From Chromatiaceae bacterium (GTDB lineage: Bacteria > Pseudomonadota > Gammaproteobacteria > Chromatiales > Chromatiaceae): 64,000 bases of DNA. The first letter of the stretch is position 1. Each line of letters opens with the position of its first letter. Shown piece by piece: positions 17,811 to 25,262 of this stretch. The stretch is from assembly GCA_024235255.1 (NCBI GenBank), contig JACKMT010000001.1, forward strand, positions 744,001 to 808,000, written 5' to 3'. The translations under genes and the position numbers were made by a program. Under the pieces are notes generated by a model, which worked only from the letters and a program-made list of their open reading frames with translations, made no database searches and was not told where the DNA came from.

Positions 17811-18304
17811 ATGGTCGACTCCAACCGGGTTATGCAGTGCGCTGTCGGCATGTCACTTTCGGTGCCGTGTGCTATCCATTGGCAAAGTAGTGGGATCGCT
17901 GCATCGACAGCGGCTTCGACCGGTGCCGACAATCCGATTTGGAAGGTGGTCAACGCCGACATCTCGACCGCCAGGATGCGCGGATTCTGCCGCAGGCCAA
18001 TGGCCGGAAGAGCGCGCAACAGGTAGCCGATGCCGGCACCATGCCCGTCGATGGCCAACTCCTGACTGACTTCGGCGGCACTCGGCAGAGTGAGTCGGCC
18101 GGGGTGTCCGGCGGGTGCAGCTGCATCGACAATGATCGTCTGCAGGCAATGTTCGAACAGACCCAGCGCGTCGAGTCCGCGGCTGCCTGTTGCAAAAAGG
18201 CGCCAACCCGGTGGCACACCGAGTGCCATCAGCCGCCGGTATACGGCCGGACCGAAGCCGTCGTCGCCATGCAGTTCGTTGCCGAAACAGATCAGGTGAT
18301 TCAT
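17807..18304 (-). CDS. Hydrogenase maturation protease
   Basis: 165 residues of the HyaD/HybD/HoxW family. The N-terminal F-G-N-E-L-H-G-D-D-G-F-G motif (about residues 7-18) carries the conserved acidic nickel ligand, and V-D-A-A-A lies at the expected distance. These proteases cut the C-terminal peptide off the NiFe large subunit after nickel insertion. ATG 18304 is chosen; GTG 18307 directly abuts the large-subunit stop (18310-18308), so coupling is near certain either way. Its presence agrees with the 12-residue extension still present on the large subunit. Confidence 0.88.
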   Translation of the reverse strand: MNHLICFGNELHGDDGFGPAVYRRLMALGVPPGWRLFATGSRGLDALGLFEHCLQTIIVDAAAPAGHPGRLTLPSAAEVSQELAIDGHGAGIGYLLRALPAIGLRQNPRILAVEMSALTTFQIGLSAPVEAAVDAAIPLLCQWIAHGTESDMPTAHCITRLESTI

Positions 18305-18307
18305 CAC

Positions 18308-19837
18308 TCAGGGCCCGAAACTCTGCCGCCGGCCATGTTCCAGAAAATGGACCGTACACACCAGGCAGGGGTCATGGGAGCGGATCAGATGCCCGACCTC
18401 TATCGGATCCTCCGGGTCCTGCACGCGCAGGCCGATCAGGCTGCGTTCCCAGTGGCCCATCTCGCCGGCGCTGTCGCGCGGGGACGCGTTCCAGGCCGTG
18501 GGAGTTACAATCTGGTACTTCTCGATGACGCCGTTCCTGATCCTGACCCAGTGACCCAGTGCGCCGCGCGCCGCCATCACCAAGCCGTAGCCTTGCCCGT
18601 CGACCTCGGCCTCCGGCGGGGGATGCAGATAGTGCGGCCCATCGAGATTGGCTGCCAGTTCGTCCAGCATCTGCCGCGCCTGCACCATCTCTAATGCGGC
18701 GCGGCGCACCCGAGCAAACTGGCGCAGCCAAGCGCTGCCGCCCTCATTTTTGTAAAGATCGCGAATCAGTGCGTCGCCGGCAATGAACAGCTCTGCCAGC
18801 GGGCCGGTCTGCACCACCTTGCCGTCATAGCGCGGTGCCTTAGCCCAGGTGTAGCGGTCAGTACCGGGTTGATAGTCCGGCACAGTCTCCCCTTCGAAGG
18901 GGTGGAGACCGCCGGGGTAGCGGCGAAACCAGGAGTGGCGCACATGCTCAGCGATCCGGTTCTGATCAAGGGGCCGAATCTCACCGCTGTCACCGTCGTA
19001 AAAACCGCCAGGCGCGAGATACGCTTCGTAGGACGGCCCCCACCGTTCCGGATCGCACCAGGCACCGTACGAGAGCAGATGCGGCGTGCCCGCACCCTGC
19101 CGATGCAGCTGAAGGGAGCGGGCAAAGCGGGTCATCAGACCAAGTGCAGCGGCAGCCGGGCCGGGTCGCTCAAGCCAGGCGAATAGTTCGTCGGCCGATG
19201 CCAGATCCAACCACTCATCCAGCGGCGCACCGAGCATGTACTGTTCAAACCAGGTGACCACCTCGTCGAGCACCGCCCGACAGGCCAGCACCCGGCGCAC
19301 ATCCTGCGGTGTCACCACACCGCCGGGCAGCATGTAAGAGGAGTGCGGCCACTGGCCGCCAAACAGTGCCACTATCTCCAGCACGCGGCGCGTGATGCTG
19401 AGGGTCTGCCGGTGGATCGCGCCTTTAAAAGGCTCAAAATTTGCCATCAGATCGTCGAACAGCGGGTTGTCTGCATACCGTGAGTGGCAGAAATCGGGAG
19501 CAAAAAAAAGGAAGGTCTGGCGCAGATCGTTCTGAATGCCCTCTGCCATTAGGCACAGGTTGCGAATGCGGGTGGCATTCGGCGGCACCGGAAGACGCCA
19601 TGCCTGCTCCAGCGCCAGCGCCGCGGCGTAGAGATGCGCGGTGCCGCAGATGCCGCAAACCCGCGGAGTGATCACCATTGCGTCGCGCGGCGAACGCCCC
19701 ACCAGTATCTGCTCAAACCCGCGGTAGAGCGTACCCACGGTTTTGGCGTCCACGATCACACCGTGCTCGATCGACACGTTGATCGTGAGGTCGCCCTCGA
19801 CCCGGTTTAGCTCCATGTTGAGTTCGACCCGGGCCAT
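18308..19837 (-). CDS. NiFe hydrogenase large subunit, group 2 type
   Basis: 509 residues from ATG 19837, two bases after the small-subunit stop; a reading from further upstream would add residues from inside the small-subunit gene. L1 motif R-V-C-G-I-C-G-T-A-H with Cys61/Cys64 and L2 motif D-P-C-L-V-C-T-V-H with Cys491/Cys494 give the four nickel ligands. The N-terminal N-R-V-E-G-D-L and Y-R-G-F-E-Q-I-L-V-G-R-S-P wording is typical of group 2 cytosolic hydrogenases. After His497 there are 12 residues (F-L-E-H-G...), the peptide for the protease next door. Catalyses H2 oxidation. No hyp genes or cytochrome b partner are in the window. Confidence 0.93.
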   Translation of the reverse strand: MARVELNMELNRVEGDLTINVSIEHGVIVDAKTVGTLYRGFEQILVGRSPRDAMVITPRVCGICGTAHLYAAALALEQAWRLPVPPNATRIRNLCLMAEGIQNDLRQTFLFFAPDFCHSRYADNPLFDDLMANFEPFKGAIHRQTLSITRRVLEIVALFGGQWPHSSYMLPGGVVTPQDVRRVLACRAVLDEVVTWFEQYMLGAPLDEWLDLASADELFAWLERPGPAAAALGLMTRFARSLQLHRQGAGTPHLLSYGAWCDPERWGPSYEAYLAPGGFYDGDSGEIRPLDQNRIAEHVRHSWFRRYPGGLHPFEGETVPDYQPGTDRYTWAKAPRYDGKVVQTGPLAELFIAGDALIRDLYKNEGGSAWLRQFARVRRAALEMVQARQMLDELAANLDGPHYLHPPPEAEVDGQGYGLVMAARGALGHWVRIRNGVIEKYQIVTPTAWNASPRDSAGEMGHWERSLIGLRVQDPEDPIEVGHLIRSHDPCLVCTVHFLEHGRRQSFGP

Positions 19838-19838
19838 C

Positions 19839-20780
19839 TCAGGGCTCCATCTTTTTTTCGCGCACCCGCGCCGGTGCCGCTGCGCGTGCCAGATTTTTGT
19901 AAGCCATGTAACGGGGACGCTCCACGCCAAGCGGCAACCGCAGCGGCACTTCACCGATCTTTTCGGTGCGGAACAGGTCGTTGTCGTGCGGAAAATCGGG
20001 TGAGGTGCAGCCGAAGCAGGGCACACCGGCGCGGGTCTTGCTGCCGACACCGTTCCACAGATCACTGTTACACACCGCTTGGGTCAGGGGTCCCTGGCAG
20101 CCGAGATTGAAAAACAGGCAGGCGCGGCCGCCCGGCTGGTGCTCCTCGATATCATACTCGTGGTATTCGTTGCGGGTGCAACCCTGGTGAACCACGGTGC
20201 TGAAATGCATCACCGGCCGGTTCAGCTCATCCAACTGCAACGGCAGGCCGGCAGCGAGGCAAGCCAGGGTCTGCGTCATCGCATGTGGATGAGCCGGGCA
20301 ACCGGCGACATTGACCACCGGTAGATCGCGCTGCGAGCGCCACTCCGCATCAAGTAGTCCACCCGGTTGCGTACGGTCGAATTGCAGTCCGGTACAGTCG
20401 CTGGGATTGGGTGGAGCCGCATGAACACCGCCGAACGCAGCGCAGGTGCCCATCGCCACCACGACCCCGGCCCGGGCTGCCAGATTGCGCACCAAAGCCA
20501 TTTTCGCCCGGCCCCGGTAACTGTCGTAGAGGCCTGTGCCACGCGGCGCGGTGACGATGCTGCCCTCGATGCAGAGGATGTCAAGCCGCTGCTCACCGTT
20601 CTCGATTCGTTCCAAAAGTTCGTCGTGGTGGCGCATGGGGCGATGCGAGAGCGATGGATGCCATAGCAGTTCGATGCCATTGTTTGCCAAGAGCTGCTCG
20701 AAGCTGGGAGATTGCGCACTCAGAATCGCCAGCGAATCGCCGCCGCAGGCGCCAGTTTGAATCCAGCATAGTGTCGTCAT
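19839..20780 (-). CDS. NiFe hydrogenase small subunit with CxxD proximal motif
   Basis: 313 residues. No Tat signal peptide, so the enzyme stays in the cytosol. The N-terminus reads W-I-Q-T-G-A-C-G-G-D: Cys12 is kept but the partner Cys of the usual C-x-x-C is Asp15. Other cluster cysteines are present (G-T-C-A-A-F-G-G, N-V-A-G-C-P-A-H-P, the H-Q-G-C region and a C-terminal set around N-L-G-C and P-C-F-G-C). It carries three FeS clusters that move electrons from the active site. A 3Cys-1Asp proximal cluster is known in actinobacterial-type O2-insensitive enzymes; cyanobacterial group 2a uses Asn. First gene of the operon; GGAG lies six bases before the ATG. Confidence 0.92.
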   Translation of the reverse strand: MTTLCWIQTGACGGDSLAILSAQSPSFEQLLANNGIELLWHPSLSHRPMRHHDELLERIENGEQRLDILCIEGSIVTAPRGTGLYDSYRGRAKMALVRNLAARAGVVVAMGTCAAFGGVHAAPPNPSDCTGLQFDRTQPGGLLDAEWRSQRDLPVVNVAGCPAHPHAMTQTLACLAAGLPLQLDELNRPVMHFSTVVHQGCTRNEYHEYDIEEHQPGGRACLFFNLGCQGPLTQAVCNSDLWNGVGSKTRAGVPCFGCTSPDFPHDNDLFRTEKIGEVPLRLPLGVERPRYMAYKNLARAAAPARVREKKMEP

Positions 20781-21179
20781 GAACTGCTCCGTTAACTGTG
20801 TGTCGGATCAGGTCCGAGCTACGATTCGGACGGTACCAAGCCTGTACCTTCAAGGGTGGCGGACAAGACTCGAACAGGCCTTGCGGCGGTACTCAGACGC
20901 ACAACCGTGCGCGAGCATCGACCAGAGACCGCTGGAAACGAAAAAATACCAGCTGCTGCAAAGATATAGTATCGATATCGGATCGAAGATCAAATTACTT
21001 GAACTCCTTGCGCCGAGGGAAAATAGTGCCGCACATGCAAAAGTAAGGTTTTTCTCTGGAAACCGCTTCGCCCCTGATCATATACCGGGAAATAATTGTG
21101 CTTTATCGTTATACTTCAGCTAGTTCTATTTTGATCTTCAACCTCGGTTTCATTAAGTTTCTCAGTGAGGAGATCCGTC
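20781..21179. other. 399-base divergent promoter region
   Basis: Separates the hydrogenase operon (minus) from the TRAP permease (plus). No convincing gene is seen. The right half (about 20950-21160) is A/T-rich and includes ATAGTATCGATATCGGATC near 20967-20985, a short palindromic patch. It should hold both promoters, but I cannot assign boxes. The Shine-Dalgarno GAGGAG at 21166-21171 belongs to the permease gene. Confidence 0.5.
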
Positions 21180-23762
21180 ATGATGAATGAGAAAGGCGCC
21201 GATTCACCTGCACCGGACCAGGCGGCACGGGATCTGGTATCCCAAGCGGACACCGGGGCGCGGGAGCCAATCGGTGCCGGGGGTAAGGTGCTGCTGGGCA
21301 CTGCGTTGGCCTGGTCCCTGTTTCAGATCTGGTACGCTTCACCGCTGCCGTTCTCCCTTGAATTCGGCGTGTTCAACACCAGCGAAGCCCGCTCCGTCCA
21401 TCTCGCCTTTGCCGTCTTCCTGGCTTTTACCGCGTTTCCGGCACTGCAGCGCTCGCCGCGTGATCACATCCCCGTTCAGGACTGGATCCTGGCGCTGACC
21501 GCCGCGTTCTGCTCCGCTTATCTCTATCTGTTTTACACTGAACTGGCGCAGCGTCCCGGCGCGCCGTTAACGCAGGATATCATCGTCGCCTGTATCGGCA
21601 TTGTCTGTCTGCTGGAGGCGACCCGGCGGGCGCTCGGTCCGCCATTGGCAATCATCGCCATCGTGCTGCTCTGCTACACCTACTTCGGTCCCTACATGCC
21701 CGCTGTGATCGCCCACAAAGGGGCCTCTCTGCCCCAATTGAGCGATCATCAGTGGCTATCCACGGAAGGGGTATACGGTGTCGCGCTGGGCGTCTCCACC
21801 GATTTCGTGTTTCTGTTCGTGCTGTTCGCCGCGCTGCTGGAGCGCGCCGGTGCCGGCAACTATTTCATCCAGGTCGCCTTCTCCCTGCTCGGACATATGC
21901 GCGGCGGGCCGGCCAAGGCGGCGGTGGTCGCCTCCGGCATGACCGGTCTGGTCTCCGGCTCCTCCATCGCCAACGTCGTGACCACCGGAACCTTCACCAT
22001 CCCGTTGATGAAACGGGTCGGTTTCAGCGCGGAGAAAGCCGGTGCCATCGAGGTGGCCTCTTCCACCAACGGTCAGCTTACCCCGCCGATCATGGGGGCT
22101 GCCGCCTTTCTGATGGTCGAGTATGTCGGCGTCCCCTATATCGATATCATCAAGCACGCCTTTCTGCCGGCGATCATCTCCTACATCGCGCTGATCTATA
22201 TCGTCCACCTGGAAGCGGTAAAGGCCGATATGCAGGGTCTGCCAAGGGCGGTCAACACCACCATTGCGCAGAAGCTGTTCACTTTCTTCTCGGTGATTGT
22301 AGGGTTGATCGTACTCTCCGCCGGCGTCTATTACGGTATCGGCTGGACCAAGCAGCTGTTCGGCGCTGCCGCCACCTGGCTGGTGGCGGGCGCGATGCTG
22401 TTGATCTATATCGGGCTGCTCTGGTACGCGACCCGCTATCCGGAACTGGCACCGGACGATCCCGAGTCGCCCGATGTGCATCTTCCCGAACCCGGTCCCA
22501 CCATCAAATCGGGGCTCCATTTTCTGCTTCCGGTCGTGGTGCTGGTCTGGTGTCTCACCGTCGAGCGCTTCTCTCCCGGCCTCTCCGCCTTCTGGGCGAC
22601 GTTGTTCATGATGTTTATCGTAGTCACGCAACGTCCGGTGCTCGCCTTATTCCGCGGCCGGGAGCAGCTTGCGAAGGCGACACTTCAGGGGTTCGACGAT
22701 CTGTTGCAGGGCTTGATATCCGGCGGCCGCAACATGGTGGGCATAGGCGTTGCCACCGCTGCAGCCGGTATTGTGGTGGGTACGGTCACGCTGACCGGTA
22801 TCGGGCTGGTGATGACCGAATTCGTCGACCTCGTCTCCGGCGGCCTGCTGGTGCCGGCGCTGCTGTTTACCGCGGTGATCTGCCTGATCCTGGGTATGGG
22901 TCTGCCAACCACCGCCAACTATATTGTGGTTTCCACGCTGATGGCGCCGGTACTGGTATCGATTGGGGCGGAGAGCGGACTGGCGCTGCCGCTGATCGCG
23001 GTACACCTGTTTGTCTTCTATTTCGGCATTCTCGCCGATGACACGCCGCCGGTGGGTCTGGCCGCCTATGCCGCTGCCGCCATCTCGCGAGGGGACCCAA
23101 TCCGCACCGGTATACAGGGTTTCACCTACGATATCCGTACCGCCATTCTGCCCTTCATGTTCATCTTCAATACTCAGCTGCTGATGATGGATATTGCACA
23201 CTGGTGGGAGCTGCTCTTCACGGTGGTGAGCGCGGTGGCCGCCATCCTGCTGTTTGCCGCAGCGACGCAGGGCCACTTTCTGGTGCGCAACCGCATCTGG
23301 GAGACGCTGCTGCTGCTGTTGATTTCGTTCTCGCTGTTCCGCCCAGGCTTCTGGATGGATCAGCTCTATCCGCCATTGAAACTGGCGGAAGCGGCGGCAG
23401 TGATGGAGATCGCCGAAGGCCTGCCCGAGAGTGGTGCCATCCGTCTGATGATCGAAGGGGAAACCCTGGAAGGGACCCACACCTCGATGACCGTTGAACT
23501 GCCGCTGGGTCCGAAGGCTCCGGGCAGTGAGCGGCTGGCGTTTGCCGGTCTCGAACTGCGCGAGCAGGAGGGCAGGATGCTGGTGGACAATGTGATCTGG
23601 AACAGCCCCGCCCAGCTTGCGAAGATCGATTTTGACTGGGAGATCAAGGCCATCGAACTGCCGCTGGAGCAGCCGGCGAAATACTGGATGTACCTGCCCA
23701 CGCTGCTGTTGCTTGGCGGCATCGTCAGCGTACAGCAACGACGCAGATCTTTAGCGTCGTAA
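21180..23762 (+). CDS. TRAP transporter fused permease (DctQM type, DUF3394)
   Basis: 860 residues from ATG 21180, eight bases after the GAGGAG ribosome site; the GTG at 21165 overlaps that site and is rejected. Many membrane helices: an N-terminal DctQ-like block, then a long DctM-like block with G-M-T-G-L-V-S-G-S-S-I-A-N-V and G-M-G-L-P-T-T-A-N-Y segments typical of the TRAP fused family. The C-terminal about 130 residues after the last helices form the extra DUF3394-type domain. Such permeases use ion gradients to import organic acids caught by a TAXI or DctP binding protein; no binding-protein gene is in the window, which leaves the substrate open. The alcohol dehydrogenase follows. Confidence 0.93.
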   Translation: MMNEKGADSPAPDQAARDLVSQADTGAREPIGAGGKVLLGTALAWSLFQIWYASPLPFSLEFGVFNTSEARSVHLAFAVFLAFTAFPALQRSPRDHIPVQDWILALTAAFCSAYLYLFYTELAQRPGAPLTQDIIVACIGIVCLLEATRRALGPPLAIIAIVLLCYTYFGPYMPAVIAHKGASLPQLSDHQWLSTEGVYGVALGVSTDFVFLFVLFAALLERAGAGNYFIQVAFSLLGHMRGGPAKAAVVASGMTGLVSGSSIANVVTTGTFTIPLMKRVGFSAEKAGAIEVASSTNGQLTPPIMGAAAFLMVEYVGVPYIDIIKHAFLPAIISYIALIYIVHLEAVKADMQGLPRAVNTTIAQKLFTFFSVIVGLIVLSAGVYYGIGWTKQLFGAAATWLVAGAMLLIYIGLLWYATRYPELAPDDPESPDVHLPEPGPTIKSGLHFLLPVVVLVWCLTVERFSPGLSAFWATLFMMFIVVTQRPVLALFRGREQLAKATLQGFDDLLQGLISGGRNMVGIGVATAAAGIVVGTVTLTGIGLVMTEFVDLVSGGLLVPALLFTAVICLILGMGLPTTANYIVVSTLMAPVLVSIGAESGLALPLIAVHLFVFYFGILADDTPPVGLAAYAAAAISRGDPIRTGIQGFTYDIRTAILPFMFIFNTQLLMMDIAHWWELLFTVVSAVAAILLFAAATQGHFLVRNRIWETLLLLLISFSLFRPGFWMDQLYPPLKLAEAAAVMEIAEGLPESGAIRLMIEGETLEGTHTSMTVELPLGPKAPGSERLAFAGLELREQEGRMLVDNVIWNSPAQLAKIDFDWEIKAIELPLEQPAKYWMYLPTLLLLGGIVSVQQRRRSLAS

Positions 23763-23903
23763 AGCCGGCATCTGCAGACACCCGCCTGTGGGCGGCAATT
23801 CGTCCTGCCGGCGTAGGCCGGGATCCGCCGCTGCGGATGCGTTAGCGCCCGAGCCGGCCACACTGCTGGGGTTTTGCCAAATGAAACGGCGAGGCAATAC
23901 ATC
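23763..23903. repeat. Intergenic repeat remnant
   Basis: CCGCCTGTGGGCGG (about 23783-23796) is a short palindrome and CCTGCCGGCGTAGGCCGGGA (about 23804-23823) resembles the CCCGGCGAAGGCCGGG repeat seen at 12835 and 40300, degraded. GAGG at about 23890 serves the following ATG. Confidence 0.45.
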
Positions 23904-25064
23904 ATGACCGACTTGTTGAATCTCAGAAAATTCGTAACGCCGGAGATTGTTTTCGGGGCAGGCGCCAGAAAGCTGGCCGGAAATTACGCCCGGCAGTTCA
24001 TGGCGCGCAAAGTGCTGATCGTAACCGACCCCGGAGTGATCGCAGCCGGCTGGCTGGAAGAGGTTAAACACAGCCTGGAGGCGGTGCAACTGCCGTATCA
24101 TGTGTTCAGCGAAATCACCCCCAATCCACGCGCCGGAGAGGTCATGGAGGGCGCTGCGGTCTATCGCAGGGAGGCGTGTAACCTCATCGTCGGTGTCGGC
24201 GGCGGAAGCCCGATGGACTGCGCCAAGGGCATCGGGATTGTCAGTACACACGATAAAAACATCCTCGACTTCGAAGGGGTGGACAAAATTGGGCTGCCGG
24301 TACCACCGCTCATATTTATTCCGACAACTGCCGGAACATCTGCCGATGTCTCTCAGTTCTGCATTATTTCCAACCTGGAGGAGCTGGTTAAAATCGCCAT
24401 CGTGAGTAAGGCGATCGTGCCGGATGTCGCGCTGATCGATCCGGAAACCACGATGACCATGGACCCCTATCTCACCGCCTGCACCGGTATCGATGCTTTG
24501 GTCCATGCCATCGAGGCATTCGTTTCCACCGGCAGCGGTCCGATGACGGACGACTATGCCCTTGATGCAATAAGGCTCATCCGACAGAACCTCCCCGCAC
24601 TGTTGCAGAATCAACACAACATCTGGCTAAGGGAGAAGATCATGCTGGCCAGCATGAAGGCAGGACTCGCCTTCTCCAATGCGATACTGGGCGCCGTACA
24701 CGCCATGGGCCACAGCCTGGGCGGTTTTCTCGATCTACCCCATGGCGAGTGCAATGCGCTGCTGGTAGAGCATGTGGTCAGTTACAATTTCAACCACGCC
24801 GCAGATCGCTACAAGGCAATAGCGCAAGCCTTGGGCCTGGATCTCCGGGGATTACGCAGCCACGAGATCAGGCAGGCACTCATCAACGATCTGATCACCC
24901 TAAAAAACGACGTGGGCATTGCCGGTCAACTTGCGCACAGAGGTGTGAAAAGTGCAGATATTCCTGTACTCTCCGGCAAAGCAGTCAAGGATGCATGCAT
25001 GCTGACAAACCCGCGTAAAGCCTCTGCGGCGGATGTTGCGGTAATCTATGCTGAGGCGATGTAA
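23904..25064 (+). CDS. Iron-containing alcohol dehydrogenase, ErcA-like
   Basis: 386 residues from ATG 23904 (GAGG about ten bases upstream). NAD-binding G-V-G-G-G-S-P-M-D (about residues 95-103), T-T-A-G-T, then the iron-ligand region D-A-L-V-H-A-I-E-A-F, H-A-M-G-H-S-L-G-G and L-P-H-G-E-C-N-A of group III alcohol dehydrogenases. The opening L-L-N-L-R-K-F-V-T-P-E-I-V-F-G-A-G-A-R is that of ErcA, which in Pseudomonas aeruginosa sits beside a sensor kinase and takes part in signalling for ethanol oxidation. A hybrid kinase gene follows here too, supporting the Erc assignment. A direct catabolic role is the alternative. Confidence 0.87.
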   Translation: MTDLLNLRKFVTPEIVFGAGARKLAGNYARQFMARKVLIVTDPGVIAAGWLEEVKHSLEAVQLPYHVFSEITPNPRAGEVMEGAAVYRREACNLIVGVGGGSPMDCAKGIGIVSTHDKNILDFEGVDKIGLPVPPLIFIPTTAGTSADVSQFCIISNLEELVKIAIVSKAIVPDVALIDPETTMTMDPYLTACTGIDALVHAIEAFVSTGSGPMTDDYALDAIRLIRQNLPALLQNQHNIWLREKIMLASMKAGLAFSNAILGAVHAMGHSLGGFLDLPHGECNALLVEHVVSYNFNHAADRYKAIAQALGLDLRGLRSHEIRQALINDLITLKNDVGIAGQLAHRGVKSADIPVLSGKAVKDACMLTNPRKASAADVAVIYAEAM

Positions 25065-25180
25065 CCGGTTTGACTGCATGCGTGAGGAGATCGTCCGGAA
25101 TCGACGTAACGGCTCTTTGGCAAGCGGCAATCCGGCGCACTGCATGCAAATAGAATGAAGGTTAGATCGTCAACAAAGTA

Positions 25181-25262
25181 CAAAACCTCGCTGACGACCA
25201 ATGGGGAGAGCGATTCCTTTTGGCAACCGCATGGTTTTGTTCCCGCCGCGGGCGGCGAACCA
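25181..25262. repeat. Structured dispersed repeat, copy A
   Basis: CAAAACC (25181-25187) pairs with GGTTTTG (25233-25239), with a weaker inner stem CCAA...TTGG, followed by CCCGCCGCGGGCGGCGAACC. Copy B at 60140-60235 has the same layout with TAAAACC/GGTTTTA, a compensating change. The element overlaps the first possible codons of the kinase gene at 25201. Confidence 0.65.

Noticed and set aside
20779..21123. Open frame in the hydrogenase/TRAP intergenic region
   Set aside because: Starts inside the hydrogenase start codon region, shows no motif and has poor codon use; better read as promoter DNA.
22647..23738. 363-residue open frame on the minus strand
   Set aside because: Antisense to the TRAP permease; Gln/His/Arg-rich composition is that of reverse-read membrane codons.
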